Shown here piece by piece: positions 48,133 through 58,983 of a stretch of 64,000 nt of DNA. Numbering within the stretch: position 1 is the stretch's first letter; each line of letters starts with the position of its first letter. The stretch spans positions 3,039,001 to 3,103,000 of the forward strand of contig CM057229.1 in the NCBI GenBank assembly GCA_029891385.1, given 5' to 3'. The translations under genes and the position numbers were made by a program. The DNA comes from Erythroxylum novogranatense (Eukaryota > Streptophyta > Magnoliopsida > Malpighiales > Erythroxylaceae). Below the pieces are notes generated by a model. The model was not told where the DNA came from. It ran no database searches and saw only the letters and a program-made list of their open reading frames with translations.

Positions 48133-48479
48133 GTGAGTAACCTAGTTGGTTCCTCAATCTACATGTGATGAAAATTATGTGGTTATGCCATGTGGAGATA
48201 ATGGAGGGATTATGTGTGTTTGCTTTTGATTGTTTTCGGACCATAGGTGTCCGAAGTATTGGGAACTTGTTATCGAAGTGCTACTTGTGTGTAATTGTTT
48301 GTGCATGATTACGTTTGAGATCTCGGACCAAAGCTCAGGGAATGGGAAATTGATATTGAAGTGTTACTTGTTTGTTCGATAAATTGGTTTGATTTTCAAT
48401 GTGATATGGTATAATTGTAATAAATGAATTACATACATGATTAATTGATAACAGATTGTATTTGGAGCTACCACGAGAG

Positions 48480-48700
48480 CTATATGCTCAACATTTAATG
48501 AGCCCGAAAGGACGATTCGAGCTTTATGTTCAATGCTTAATGAGCGAAAAGGACGATTCGAGCTTTATGCTCAATGCTTAATGAGCCGAAAAGGACGATT
48601 CGAGCTTCATGCTCAATGTTTAATGAGCCCGAAAGGGACAGTTCAGAGTATGGCTCACTGATTAATGCGCCCGGATTGGGACAGTACAGGCGCTCAGTCA
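48480..48700. repeat. 42-bp minisatellite in F 5' LTR
   Basis: Four copies of GAGCTTTATGCTCAATGCTT-AATGAGCCC-GAAAGGAC; three in the 3' LTR (56070-56240). Confidence 0.8.
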
Positions 48701-49441
48701 CAACACATAATCTAAACGGGAAGAAATAGAAAATGTTATGCATGTATTTGGTTGTACTGTGAATTGGGAAAAGCATTGAATCACTGAAATAAAATGGAAA
48801 ATGTCATGTATTTGAGTAAATATGCATTAAATTGACTTTTGTATTGGGAAAGAGGCACTATGCCTTGCATTTTTGTGATACTGCTTTGACGTCTTTCTGA
48901 TTATACTGTTGTGAAAATCTGTAAATTGCCATATGATATTCTGAATGTGCAATTGTGATAATTTGTACGCTATTCGCGTAATGCATGAACTGGGTGAACC
49001 ATCGATGATGGTTTCTCACTGAGTTCGCAAAAGTTACCCAAAATTTGCATCTATTTTTCAGGTCTTGAAGAATACCCCGTTTGACATGGGAGTACTGTAA
49101 GCAAGTAAAAGGTAGAGGTCGGGATCAGTTTGTGTCTGCATTAGTGTATTTTTTTATTTTCTGATATTTTGTTTTATTGAATAAGTTAGTTTGTAAAGTC
49201 AACAGACTGGAATTAATTGTATTTATGAAAAAGGGCCCCAAGGCCATTGAATTGGTTATAATTGTCTTCCGCATATGTTATTATATGTATATGTGGGTGT
49301 TGCGTAAAAAAAACAATTTAATTAATTATTTACAATGAGTTTTTGGACTGAGTGATGTAGCACGCCACCCTCATGGGCACGAACTCGGTTATCACCATCG
49401 ATGTCGGGTTGGGTCTTGCGGGAGTGGGTGTTACATTTAGG

Positions 49442-49453
49442 TGGTATCGAGCC
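49442..49453 (+). promoter_or_regulatory. Primer binding site of element F (one base short)
   Basis: TGGTATCGAGCC: lacks the A of TGGTATCAGAGCC. Either a real defect or a CAG-to-CG sequence error. Confidence 0.8.
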
Positions 49454-52400
49454 TAGTAGTACGTAATGTATCAGGCACGATTTGAAACATAGGTACATGC
49501 ATTTGAGTCATGTCATTGCGCAGCATGGCAATCGATCCCTAGTTTGAGTCGACTGGTAGAAATCCTACGTGTGCATACGTGTCAAGTGACTAAGTGAGAG
49601 AAAAGTGAGACTGTGTTCGAGGGTGAACCCACAGTAGTGTATAAGCAATTAGGAAAGGAAAAGGAAAAATGGATAAGGGATTGATATTGTCATTGTGGTT
49701 AGAATGGTGTGTTGGCCTAGGCGATTAAGGAAAGAAGTGATATTCTTGAATTCCGGATTTAAATGGCAATATTATGGTGACAAAAAAGAATATGTCAGAA
49801 CTTGAGAGGTCCACTTTGGAGATATGAGAAGCATCTTGGTTATAGTAGGCTAAGTGAGATTAAAAGTCCGGATGATTAGGTAATTACACCGATCATTTGT
49901 ATATGTCATGAAATGGAAAACACTGGAACTGAGTAAAGTGTAGATGATCCGATCAGGCAGATATGGATTCACTGCAATTGTGTTAGATATCAGTAGATAT
50001 CATAGGTTGATGATGATAGCGAGATTGTGATAAGGTCAAGAGTGTGCCGTAACGGTCTACCTATAACTGAAATAACTGAAAGAACTGAATGAGTAAGGTG
50101 CCTAGTGCCGGGTAAGTAGAAATGGTGAGGTCAAAGTGTATAGTTAAACTGAAATGAACTCGTGAAACGATTATGATTATGAACACATAATCTTGAGACT
50201 GAACTGGGTATGCAAAGATTGTGCTAAGAGTTTGGAAACTAATATCAAAGGATGGTAAGGGAAAAAGAAAGACTGACAATTTTCTACTGATTGTGTATCG
50301 GGAAATTCTAGATTTGGGTAAAAAGATGTATATAGACACAGAAATGGTAACTGGATGGGTAAATAGATAGAGATACAATGGAGTTGTATCAACGATTTTG
50401 TCGTGTTTTGGGAACTGTGACTACCCTATCGTGGATTGTTTCAGAAAAATACAAAGATACGCAGCAATAACACAATGACAGTATATAAGCCAAGTGGATA
50501 TGACCTTTTAAGGTCAAGCTGACACATTCATGATATAAGAAGAAAACTATGTAAGTCGAATTACCATTGGGAGTATCTATTGGACAGTAAAGTTGATCAT
50601 GATTAATGAAGCGTATGTGAAAGATATATGGAAATCATAGAGGAGATGATCGGTGAATGGTTAAATATGTGCTACTATGAGTGGCTATAAGTCTAAAGTT
50701 CATAATGGATTAAAGTAAGACATAGGAGGACTGAATGTACCTTGATGAAAGGAAATGAGAAATGATTATGGCATAATCTGAATTGTATTACTAATTGGTT
50801 TCCGGATAAGAGGAAATGATTTAGGGTAATATGTATAGTAAAGTTTAGGGTTAAAGAAAGTGTATTTAGTGCAAGGAATGTTCTGATCTTTCAAAGTATG
50901 GCATAAAATTGTTCTGATTGAGTTAGTGTTTAAGAATGATTGAAAAGCAATTAGGGACACTAATTGATTGATGAGACTTTTGTGAACAGTATAATAATGG
51001 TAGCAAGACTAATGGTCAAACGAAATGAAGTATCAAAAGTGAAATTGAGTCATATCTCAAGAGGAGATTTAGACATAACAAGCAAAATTTACGACTGAGG
51101 TTATCTGTATTGTGTGTGCGAAAATGTAAATTATCCAACGACATGAGTGGAATTTTAATTTGAGATGATTTTATTGCAATGTGAAGTGAATAGAGCTCCA
51201 TGTGTGATGTAAAACTGTTGGAAAATCTAAATTTGAAACTAAGAATAAAATAGTCCCGAACTGTGAAGTGAAATACTCAAATGAAGTGAAATTTATGGAG
51301 GTCCAAGTACGGATGACTAGGTATTGGCATACATCGATGTGGATGACAGAAAATCAATTGAAAGGAGAAAATGAATAGAGACAAGAAGTCCTAAAGGGAA
51401 ACTGATAATGACGTGATGTAGTGTTATCTTCATAAAGGGATTGCAAATATACTAATTGTGGACTGAATGAATTGAATGATGTATGGTAAAGTCAACAAGA
51501 CCCTAATAGGGAATTATGTGAGGTAAGCAAATCGTAGTGACTATGTTTATAGACGGAATGTGTTTGAAAGTGTTGAACAGTGAAAAGTAAAAAGAACTAT
51601 ATGAATAATTGAAGAATTTGATACTATTGATAAGCATACCTTTGGAAAGTGGACAATGTATGTTGAACTGAAACATAATGTTAAAACGGTATAAGATAAA
51701 TTGAAGTGACTTTGATAAATGGTATTGGTGCTATGATCGAAATTGTTTCAAGCCTTGGAGACCTTAGATTCCTATAAGGATACATTGGGTTAATTCGAGG
51801 TAAAAGACGGACATAAATGACTACTAAGGAATTGATGAGCAAAGAAATTGAACAGTCGAAGCTTGACATTCTAGTAATCATATGCGAAAACTATGGGTAT
51901 AGAATGAAGTGATTATTGATTTAAGTGCTTATAGGTTTAAATGTTCAACAGGAAAAATACATGATTATGATCGTGTGATAGATTTCTGATTTACTGTAGG
52001 GATATACTGCTACACTGCACAACGCCTAACGAGAGTCAAAGACCAGAATGGATTTGAGACTATGATGAGTGAAACGACGGAAAGTGACTCAGGAAAGCTG
52101 AATGGGGTTAAGAACATATCCGAATAAAGTGCGTTAACACATTAGAATAATGAATGGTCTAAGGAGAATTGAATCTGAACAGAGAGTCAATGGGATATAA
52201 AGCATGACTGCATTAGGTAAAGTATCACTGGTTATAATGAAATGGAGCTAAATGTCATTGTATTGGTACCAAAGGAATGTAGATCGTCACTGACGAGATA
52301 AAGGAGGTTATTATGCGTATCACTTTGAGCAGATGTACTCCATGGAATACGACTTAGTCTCATATGTTATTGGAAGAAAAGATATTGGACGGTATAGTGA

Positions 52401-52715
52401 GAAAAAGGTATTGGATGGATAAATGTGATGATTAGTGAGCAGGTTCGAAATAATGAATTGAGTCATAGCATTGAAACTAAAGGTAATGACTACTCTGAAA
52501 ATGGCAAGTGAGATAGCTAAGAAAATGAGATCGCATGTTGATAGCCTTGTTGAGTCCGCTCTACGATCTTGAGTGATAATGAGTTAGCCAAATTAGTAAT
52601 GAACAATGACTAAATATGGTTCTGATGACCTTTCGAAAATGAATTATTGAGTGGAAAAGTGTATGGGACATATAGGAACATATGATTACGGTCATACTAA
52701 AAGTCGTTGATTGAG
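49454..52715 (+). pseudogene. Element F interior: leader and fossil pol
   Basis: The RT relic at 51534-51590 reads VVTMFIDGMCLKVLNSEK then a stop, aligned to the catalytic [11 protein letters not shown] with the second Asp changed to Gly, as in G. The RNase H relic at 51793-51835 has TTCGAGGTAAAAGACGGACA, aligned to LNLRQRRW of B. There are no usable frames. Antisense frames (50061-50378, 50177-50392) are by-products. Confidence 0.65.
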
Positions 52716-52732
52716 AATTTCGAGGACTAATT
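52716..52732 (+). promoter_or_regulatory. Degenerate pre-PPT hairpin, element F
   Basis: AATTTCG, AGGA loop, CTAATT: right arm has lost one base and carries one mismatch. Confidence 0.4.
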
Positions 52733-52738
52733 TTTATT

Positions 52739-52749
52739 AGGAAGGAGAA
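52739..52749 (+). promoter_or_regulatory. Polypurine tract of element F
   Basis: AGGAAGGAGAA next to the 3' LTR. Confidence 0.82.
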
Positions 52750-55658
52750 TTGTAACATCCATCCTCGATTGGAAGGTAAAATAGTAAATTTGACATAGGA
52801 TGGAATAGATTTGGAGTGCATAGGACTGCTAATGCAAAATGGAATTGGTCCATATCACATTTGTGCACATGAAATTCTTGTGCATGCATACATGATATTC
52901 GGTTCATGTACCTAAGACAATTTTATTAGGATTAACGTGGTTAATGGGTTTGAAAAATTATTCTGAGTGCGCCATAAATTGTTTTCTATTTTAAGAGATT
53001 TTTAGGAATTTTTTTGGATTTTTTCGGAGAAAATTCCCGGACCGGAAAAATCGTCAATTGGCGAACTGGTAGATTTTCGGTAGCGAAAATTTCTACCCAA
53101 TGGCACTGTAATATTGGGTATATTATTTTGGGATTGAAATTAGGGTCATTGGAATTGATTGAGTTAATTTTTTGGCCTAGGTTTAATTGGTAAAGTATTA
53201 ATATGTTGACTTTTCAACTTTGTTTTAACAAATCCTACAAAGCCACCTACCCTTTCATAAATGTACCCTCCTCCCACGGTTTTACATAAGAAAATGTTGC
53301 TTCCTTTTAGTGTAACCAAATTGTGGAGATAGGTATAAAATTGATGAAAACTAATTGGTTTTACATTTGACTTTTCTTTGAAAATTTGCACCAACCAAAA
53401 CTTGCCAACATCTCCTTCATTTAATGCCTCCTTATCATGTTTCTTGGTATTGCCTATGCCCTCTCTCGGTGATGACTTAAAGAATGAAGGAATGAGATAA
53501 AAAGTGGCTTGAAGTCTTTGTTTTTGTAACTCATCCGAAGCCTCTCTTTAATTTGGTTTTCTCACCATCGAATTTTTGTTTCTTTCTTCATCTTCCTCCA
53601 CAAATGCAAAAGTTCTCTTACTTGTCATTAACTTATTGTCTTACCATCATGATGATGTCTTTACTTGGAAGTTAGAAGAAGTGGTTAGCAAGGGTAGTTA
53701 AGAAGGAAGTGAAGAGAGAGAGGATTGGAAGCTAAAGAGGTAAGTTCTTTCATTAAGTTTTAATGATGTCTTAAGTATGAATTTATGAATCATGGTAGGT
53801 AGACACATTGAATGGGAGGTTTGGAGTATTTATTATGCTTAGGGTTGCATTAAATTAATGACTATAATGGTTTGAATTAATGGGTATAAGGTTAGGTTGA
53901 ATTATGAATTGAAAGTAGTATGTTAGAAGTGGTTTTAGTTTGATTAGTGATGGCATATTGATGATTGATTTTACTTGGAAAGAAAGAATTAAGTGCTGCC
54001 AATTTTGTGTATTATCCTAGTACATGTATAAATGGTATAAGAACTGATTTGTGTTCATTTGGATGTGTAATGATGTGTTAATGGCATTGGAAATGATAGA
54101 ACTAAGGTTAACACCAAAGCTGGAAAATTAGGGTTTTCACTGATTGTACTGTTGTTAGCATAACTAATTGTGTAGGAATGCAAATGAGGTGCGGTTTGTG
54201 GCCACTTAAACTTTGGGATGTTAGCTACATATGTGTGTGAAATAGGTGTTGTCAAATTATAACTCTAAGAGGTTGAAATTTGGCTTGGAAAGTTACTGTT
54301 TTGACTTAGGTGAACAGTATCAGGATTAATGACCTGATTACTTTGTTGATTTTTCTAAATTAATTGATATGGAATTAGGAAAAATGGTCTTCATGAAAGT
54401 TGAAGCATATTAAGTTATTTTTCCATTCCCACTGATTTCGCTATTTTTAGATCTGTATATTGGGAGATATGAACTGTTTACTATTGACTGGTTTTGAGCA
54501 TTTTGATGAAACCCAGCCAAAGTGTTGGTTTTGTGAGCTTTCTGATTGGAAGCAATTTTAACAGTTTTTGTGACTTGAATTGGCTTTGGTGATCTTCTGA
54601 AAATTTGTAGAGGAAGTAATTATCTTGAAAAGGATATATGGCATGTAATTTTTAGAGGTCAGATGTGAGAGTTATGATTTTGTAAACACTGAACCTGCAT
54701 TAGGTTGTGAATTGCTGATCATGGTAGAAACTTCCATAACAGTTTTGAAATTGTTAGAGATCGAATTAGAGTTGTAGTTCTTCATGAAAATTGAAGTTTG
54801 AGATCTTATATTTTCAGGGATATAAGGTAGTGAATTTGGTGACATTTGTACTTAGAGATATACTGTTGTGAAATGTGCTGTTCAGATTGGGAAAATTCTG
54901 AGGGTTGATGCTTTGGTGAATTGTTTGACATAGTTAGTAAGTGAATCTTATTTTGGGTTGTTCATGAAAGTTGTAGATAACATTGTGACCTTACTGAGCA
55001 TATTTATTATGTTATTTTTGACTGAGTAAATGAGTAGTTACTGAATTTGCAATGTACTGCTCTGTTTTGATAGGTTTTGAGTGGGCAGTAGGTTTGATTG
55101 GATTTTTGACACCCTTAGGGGTGAAATTGATTTTTATGGTCTTCTTGAGAATTGTAGAGGGTTTCATTGTCTTTCCAACAAGGTATAGTTTGCATTTTTC
55201 TGAAATTTGTAGAAAGGGATATGATGGATTAAATTTTGGTTAAAAATCAGGAAAACAAAGAAGGAAATAAGGGTTATGCATTTAATGTGAATTTTGGTTT
55301 CTTTCGTGAATAACTCTTCCGTCCGACGTCCGATTGACCTGATTTTTGAGGCATCGGATTCATAGAATATTGAATTTCATTTTCTGAGAGATTCGGGATT
55401 TTAGGCGGAAATTGGCGTAGCCCGGCAATGGAGCCTTTAATCATTGTTTTGTTTAATTAGGGACCTATAGAGGTCCGAATTGCGCACCGTCAGCGCCAAT
55501 AGGTTTCTAATTTTAGACGGATTTTTCTAAGAGAAAAAAATAGGATTAAGGACGGGAATATCATGATCATGCATTGTGCACCTTCTAAGTGTTACATGTG
55601 CGTTCTGAAATAGTTACGAGTGAACAATGATAATGGTTATATTTTACGATTATTATAG

Positions 55659-55722
55659 AGCACGTTTGAGCGTCGATCTACCGGCGTTCTTGAGGCTGCC
55701 AGATATTAGCTCGGAAGTACAG
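55659..55722 (+). other. Intron-like cassette in F 3' LTR (64 nt)
   Basis: Flanked by TTATTATAG and GTGAGTAACC. Several substitutions and balanced one-base indels relative to the 5' copy, yet the same length. Confidence 0.5.
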
Positions 55723-56069
55723 GTGAGTAACCTAGTTGGTTCCTCAATCTACATGTGATAAAAATTATGTGGTTATGCCATGTGGAGATAATGGAGGGAT
55801 TATGTGTGTTTGCTTTTGATTGTTTTCGGACCATAGGTGTCCAAAGTATTGAGAACTTGTTATCGAAGTGCTACTTGTGTGTAATTGTTTGTGCATGATT
55901 ACGTTTGAGATCTCGGACCAAAGCTCCGAGGGAATGGGAAATTGATATTGAAGTGTTACTTGTTTGTTCGATAAATTGGTTTTGATTTTCAATGTGATAT
56001 GGTATAATTATAATAAATGAATTCTGTACATGATTAATTGATAACAGTTGTGACTGGAGCTACCACGGA

Positions 56070-56240
56070 GAGCTATATGCTCAACATTTAATGAGCCCGA
56101 AAGGGACAGTTCAGAGCTTTATGTTCAATGCTTAATGAGCCCGAAAGGACGATTGAGCTTCATGCTCAATGTTTAATGAGCGAAAGGACGATTGAGTATG
56201 GCTCATCGATTAACGCGCCGGATTGGGAGACGATCTGGCG
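56070..56240. repeat. Minisatellite in F 3' LTR
   Basis: Three GAGCTT...AATGAGCC units, one fewer than the 5' LTR. Confidence 0.75.
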
Positions 56241-56978
56241 TTCGATACAACACATAATCTAAGCGGAAGAAATAGAAAATGTTATGCATGTATTTGGTTG
56301 TCTTGTGAATTGGGAAAAGCATTGAATCCTTTGAAATAAAATGGAAAATGTCATGTATTTGAGTAAATATGCATTAAATTGACTTTTGTATTGGGAAAGA
56401 GGCCTATGCCTTGCATTTTGTGATCTTGCTTTGGCGTCTTTACGATTATCTTGTTGTGAAAATCTGTAAATTGCCATATGATATTCTGAATGTGCAATTG
56501 TGATAATTTGTACGCTATTCGCGTAATGCATGAACTGGGTGAACCATCGATGATGGTTTCTCACCGAGTTCATAAAACTCACCCAAAATTTGCATCTATT
56601 TTTCGGTCTTGAAGAATACCCGTTTGACAGAATCTTGTAAGCAAGTAAAAGGTAGAGGTCGGGATCAGTTTGTGTCTGCGTTAGTGTATTTTTTTTATTT
56701 TCTGATATTCTGTTTTATTGAATAAGTTAGTTTGTAAAGTCAACAGACTGGAATTAATTGTATTTATGAAAAGGGCCCCAAGGCCATTGAATTGGTTATA
56801 ATTGTCTTCCGCATATGTTATTATATGTATATGTGGGTGTTGCGTAAAAAAAACAATTTAATTAATTATTTACAATGAGTTTTTGGACTGAGTGATGTAG
56901 CACGCCACCCTCGCGGGGCACGGACTCGGTTATCACCATCAATGTCGGGTTCGGGTCTTGCAGGAGTGGGGTGTTACA

Positions 56979-56983
56979 AAGAT
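56979..56983. repeat. Target-site duplication of element F, right copy (aagat)
   Basis: Matches 45145-45149; E LTR 2 resumes directly after it. Confidence 0.95.
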
Positions 56984-57204
56984 AGTCCATATATGTTGGG
57001 CAATGATTTTCGGATTTCAGAAACAAATTGTATAAATTGAGAGTCTATTGAGTTCTGTTTTGAGGAAAAGTTTAACGGGAACTGTTTCTTTAGTTAGTGC
57101 CGGGAATGTCACGAAAGTGCATAGTACTTATCATTAGATTGCTACATGTGCATTATTGCTGAAATGTACAATGTGTTAAAAATATGTGTTCTGATTTATG
57201 ATAG

Positions 57205-57268
57205 AGGCACTTTTGGAAAGTCAGCGTCAGACATTTCAGAGACCTCCAGGCGTTAGCATGGAAGCCAG
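57205..57268 (+). other. Intron-like cassette in E LTR 2 (64 nt)
   Basis: Preceded by TTTATGATAG, followed by GTGAGTGACC; appears identical to the LTR 1 copy. Confidence 0.5.
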
Positions 57269-57599
57269 GTGAGTGACCTAGATGGTTCCCAAAGTGTTAA
57301 ATGTTATAATTCAGTGATTTAAATTCTCTGAAGTAAAATGATGAGACAGTATTGAATTTGAACTCCGGATCGAAGGTCCGGAGTATTGAAGTGATAGTAT
57401 ATAGAAATGTTATGAGAATGTGATAGTGTAATTGTGTTTGTGATGTGAAAATCTGGAATAGATTAGAAATGATTGTGATATATGAATAAAATAATAAAGT
57501 GATTGAATTGTGACACATGTCGTTCATTTATGAACGCAAAATCAGTTAATGAAAGCTGCGACCAAAGCGACCATTGATCGAGTGTCACTCAGCGTTATA

Positions 57600-58035
57600 A
57601 GCGGGCTTGAGCCATATAGTGATCTTGAGCTACAAGCTCGACTCTTGGAAAAGAGCCTTGTGCTCTAAAAGGGAATAGTGCATACCCAGAGGGCTCTCCT
57701 ATCCCTAAGATGCGTGGGAAGTAGTGCATACCCAGAGGGCTCTCCTACTCCTAAGATTGGTTTAACGATTAATGAGCCCTAAATGGGACAGTTCAGAGCT
57801 ACAAGTTCAATGATTAATGAGCCCTTGACGGGACAGTTTTAGAGCGAAAAGCTCAACGATTGATGAGTTAGTGCATACCCAGAGGGCTTTCCTACCTTTA
57901 AGACGCGTGGGAAGTAGTGCATACCCAGAGGGCTCTCCTACCCCTAAAACGCGCTCAACGATTAATGAACCCTTAATGGGACGGTTCCAGAGCCTATGGG
58001 TCAACGATTAATATGCCCTTTTAGGGACAGTATAG
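57600..58035. repeat. Minisatellite region in E LTR 2
   Basis: Same unit types as 39015-39470 with one 47-bp unit fewer. Confidence 0.85.
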
Positions 58036-58970
58036 ATGCGTGGTCACAAAACTTATATGAATTGATAATGGGTTACAGACTGCATTTATTATGATATGTT
58101 TGATTGAATGATAAGCGAAATGCCCTACACTGGTATGAAAACAGTTATGGGGTATTCCTAATTATAGAATGTATGACTGATTGTGATATGCTTAGTGTTG
58201 TATGGAATATTAGAGCTATTGACTAGAGTTGCCATCGATTAGAGCTTTTAGCTCAACGTGTGAAAATGAACTTTGAGTTCATGACTGATTCAGAGCCTTA
58301 GGCTCAACGTATAATGAACCCGGTATCTAGTATTGGATAAGGGTCAGCTATTATTGAGCCCATCAATGGGACAATTTAGGCACTAGGTCACAGCCATATG
58401 ATAATTAAATAGTAAGCGAGTGAAATACTTTGCATCAAAAAAATGGGATGTATGAATATAGATTTCTGTAAATATGTAAATGGGGAATTCTTGAGAAAAT
58501 GTATTACGAGATAGAGATAGATCTATGGGAATTGAAAAATGAGATCAAATAGAAAGAATGAAAACATAAGTTATTATTCGATTCTGTATTTGAGTGAGCG
58601 GGCCATCGATAATGGTCACTCATTGAGTTTGCAAAAACTCATCCAAAATCTGCAATTATTTTGCAGGACTTAGAAGAATACCCTGTTAGGTAATGGGTGT
58701 ATAGTGATTGCAGAGCGGTATGAGGACTCTGCAAATTTATTATTGTGTATTTTACAAGATGACCCTCGTGGTCATTGTACCTACCAATTTTGTTATATAA
58801 ATTGTTTTCCATAATATACATATATATATAAGTGTATGTTTGCTTCAAAACAAAATTTTAGTACTGTGTTTTGACTGAGTGTGGTATCATCCCATCCTTG
58901 CAGGGCATGGATCTAGATATCACCATTGATGTTGGGTCCGGGTCTTACGGGAGCGGGGTGCTACATTTAG

Positions 58971-58983
58971 TGGTATCAGAGCC
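58971..58983 (+). promoter_or_regulatory. Primer binding site, E interior 2
   Basis: TGGTATCAGAGCC. Confidence 0.9.

Larger units (their letters stand above)
45150..49435 (+). repeat. Element F 5' LTR
   Basis: TGTAACATCCCACCC to GGAGTGGGTGTTACA. A pyrimidine-rich TTCTTTCTTCATCTTCC stretch (45980-46000) and a GAAGAAG region precede donor AGAGGTAAGT (GT at 46142). The putative intron 1 is 1.9 kb with no repeat array. Then come the 64-nt cassette (48069-48132), a 42-bp minisatellite (48480-48700) and a TTTTTCAG acceptor (AG at 49060-49061). Small frames (46460-46660, 47457-47648) recur in the 3' LTR only because the LTRs are copies. Confidence 0.93.
45150..56978 (+). mobile_element. Element F: non-autonomous Ty3/gypsy element with 4.3-kb LTRs, nested in E LTR 2
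   Basis: Paired LTRs (4286 and 4228 bp), primer site, polypurine tract and exact aagat duplications, confirmed by the empty site in LTR 1. The interior (3315 bp) is shorter than one LTR and has no intact gene. It is the youngest insertion on this side of the window. Confidence 0.93.
52751..56978 (+). repeat. Element F 3' LTR
   Basis: TGTAACATCC to GTGTTACA. Donor GT at 53740; cassette 55659-55722. The last acceptor reads TTTTTCGG where the 5' LTR has TTTTTCAG. Differences from the 5' LTR concentrate in the last 1.6 kb. Confidence 0.93.
56984..58965 (+). repeat. Element E LTR 2, right part
   Basis: Continues LTR 2 to GGAGCGGGGTGCTACA. Cassette 57205-57268; minisatellite 57600-58035. Reconnected length about 3153 bp. 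Confidence 0.92.

Noticed and set aside
37184..58965. E read as two independent nested insertions rather than a tandem array
   Set aside because: A second E inside the first would need an LTR on both sides of the inner copy and a 5-bp duplication at a broken point; instead the LTRs and interiors alternate cleanly, each with its own primer site and polypurine tract.
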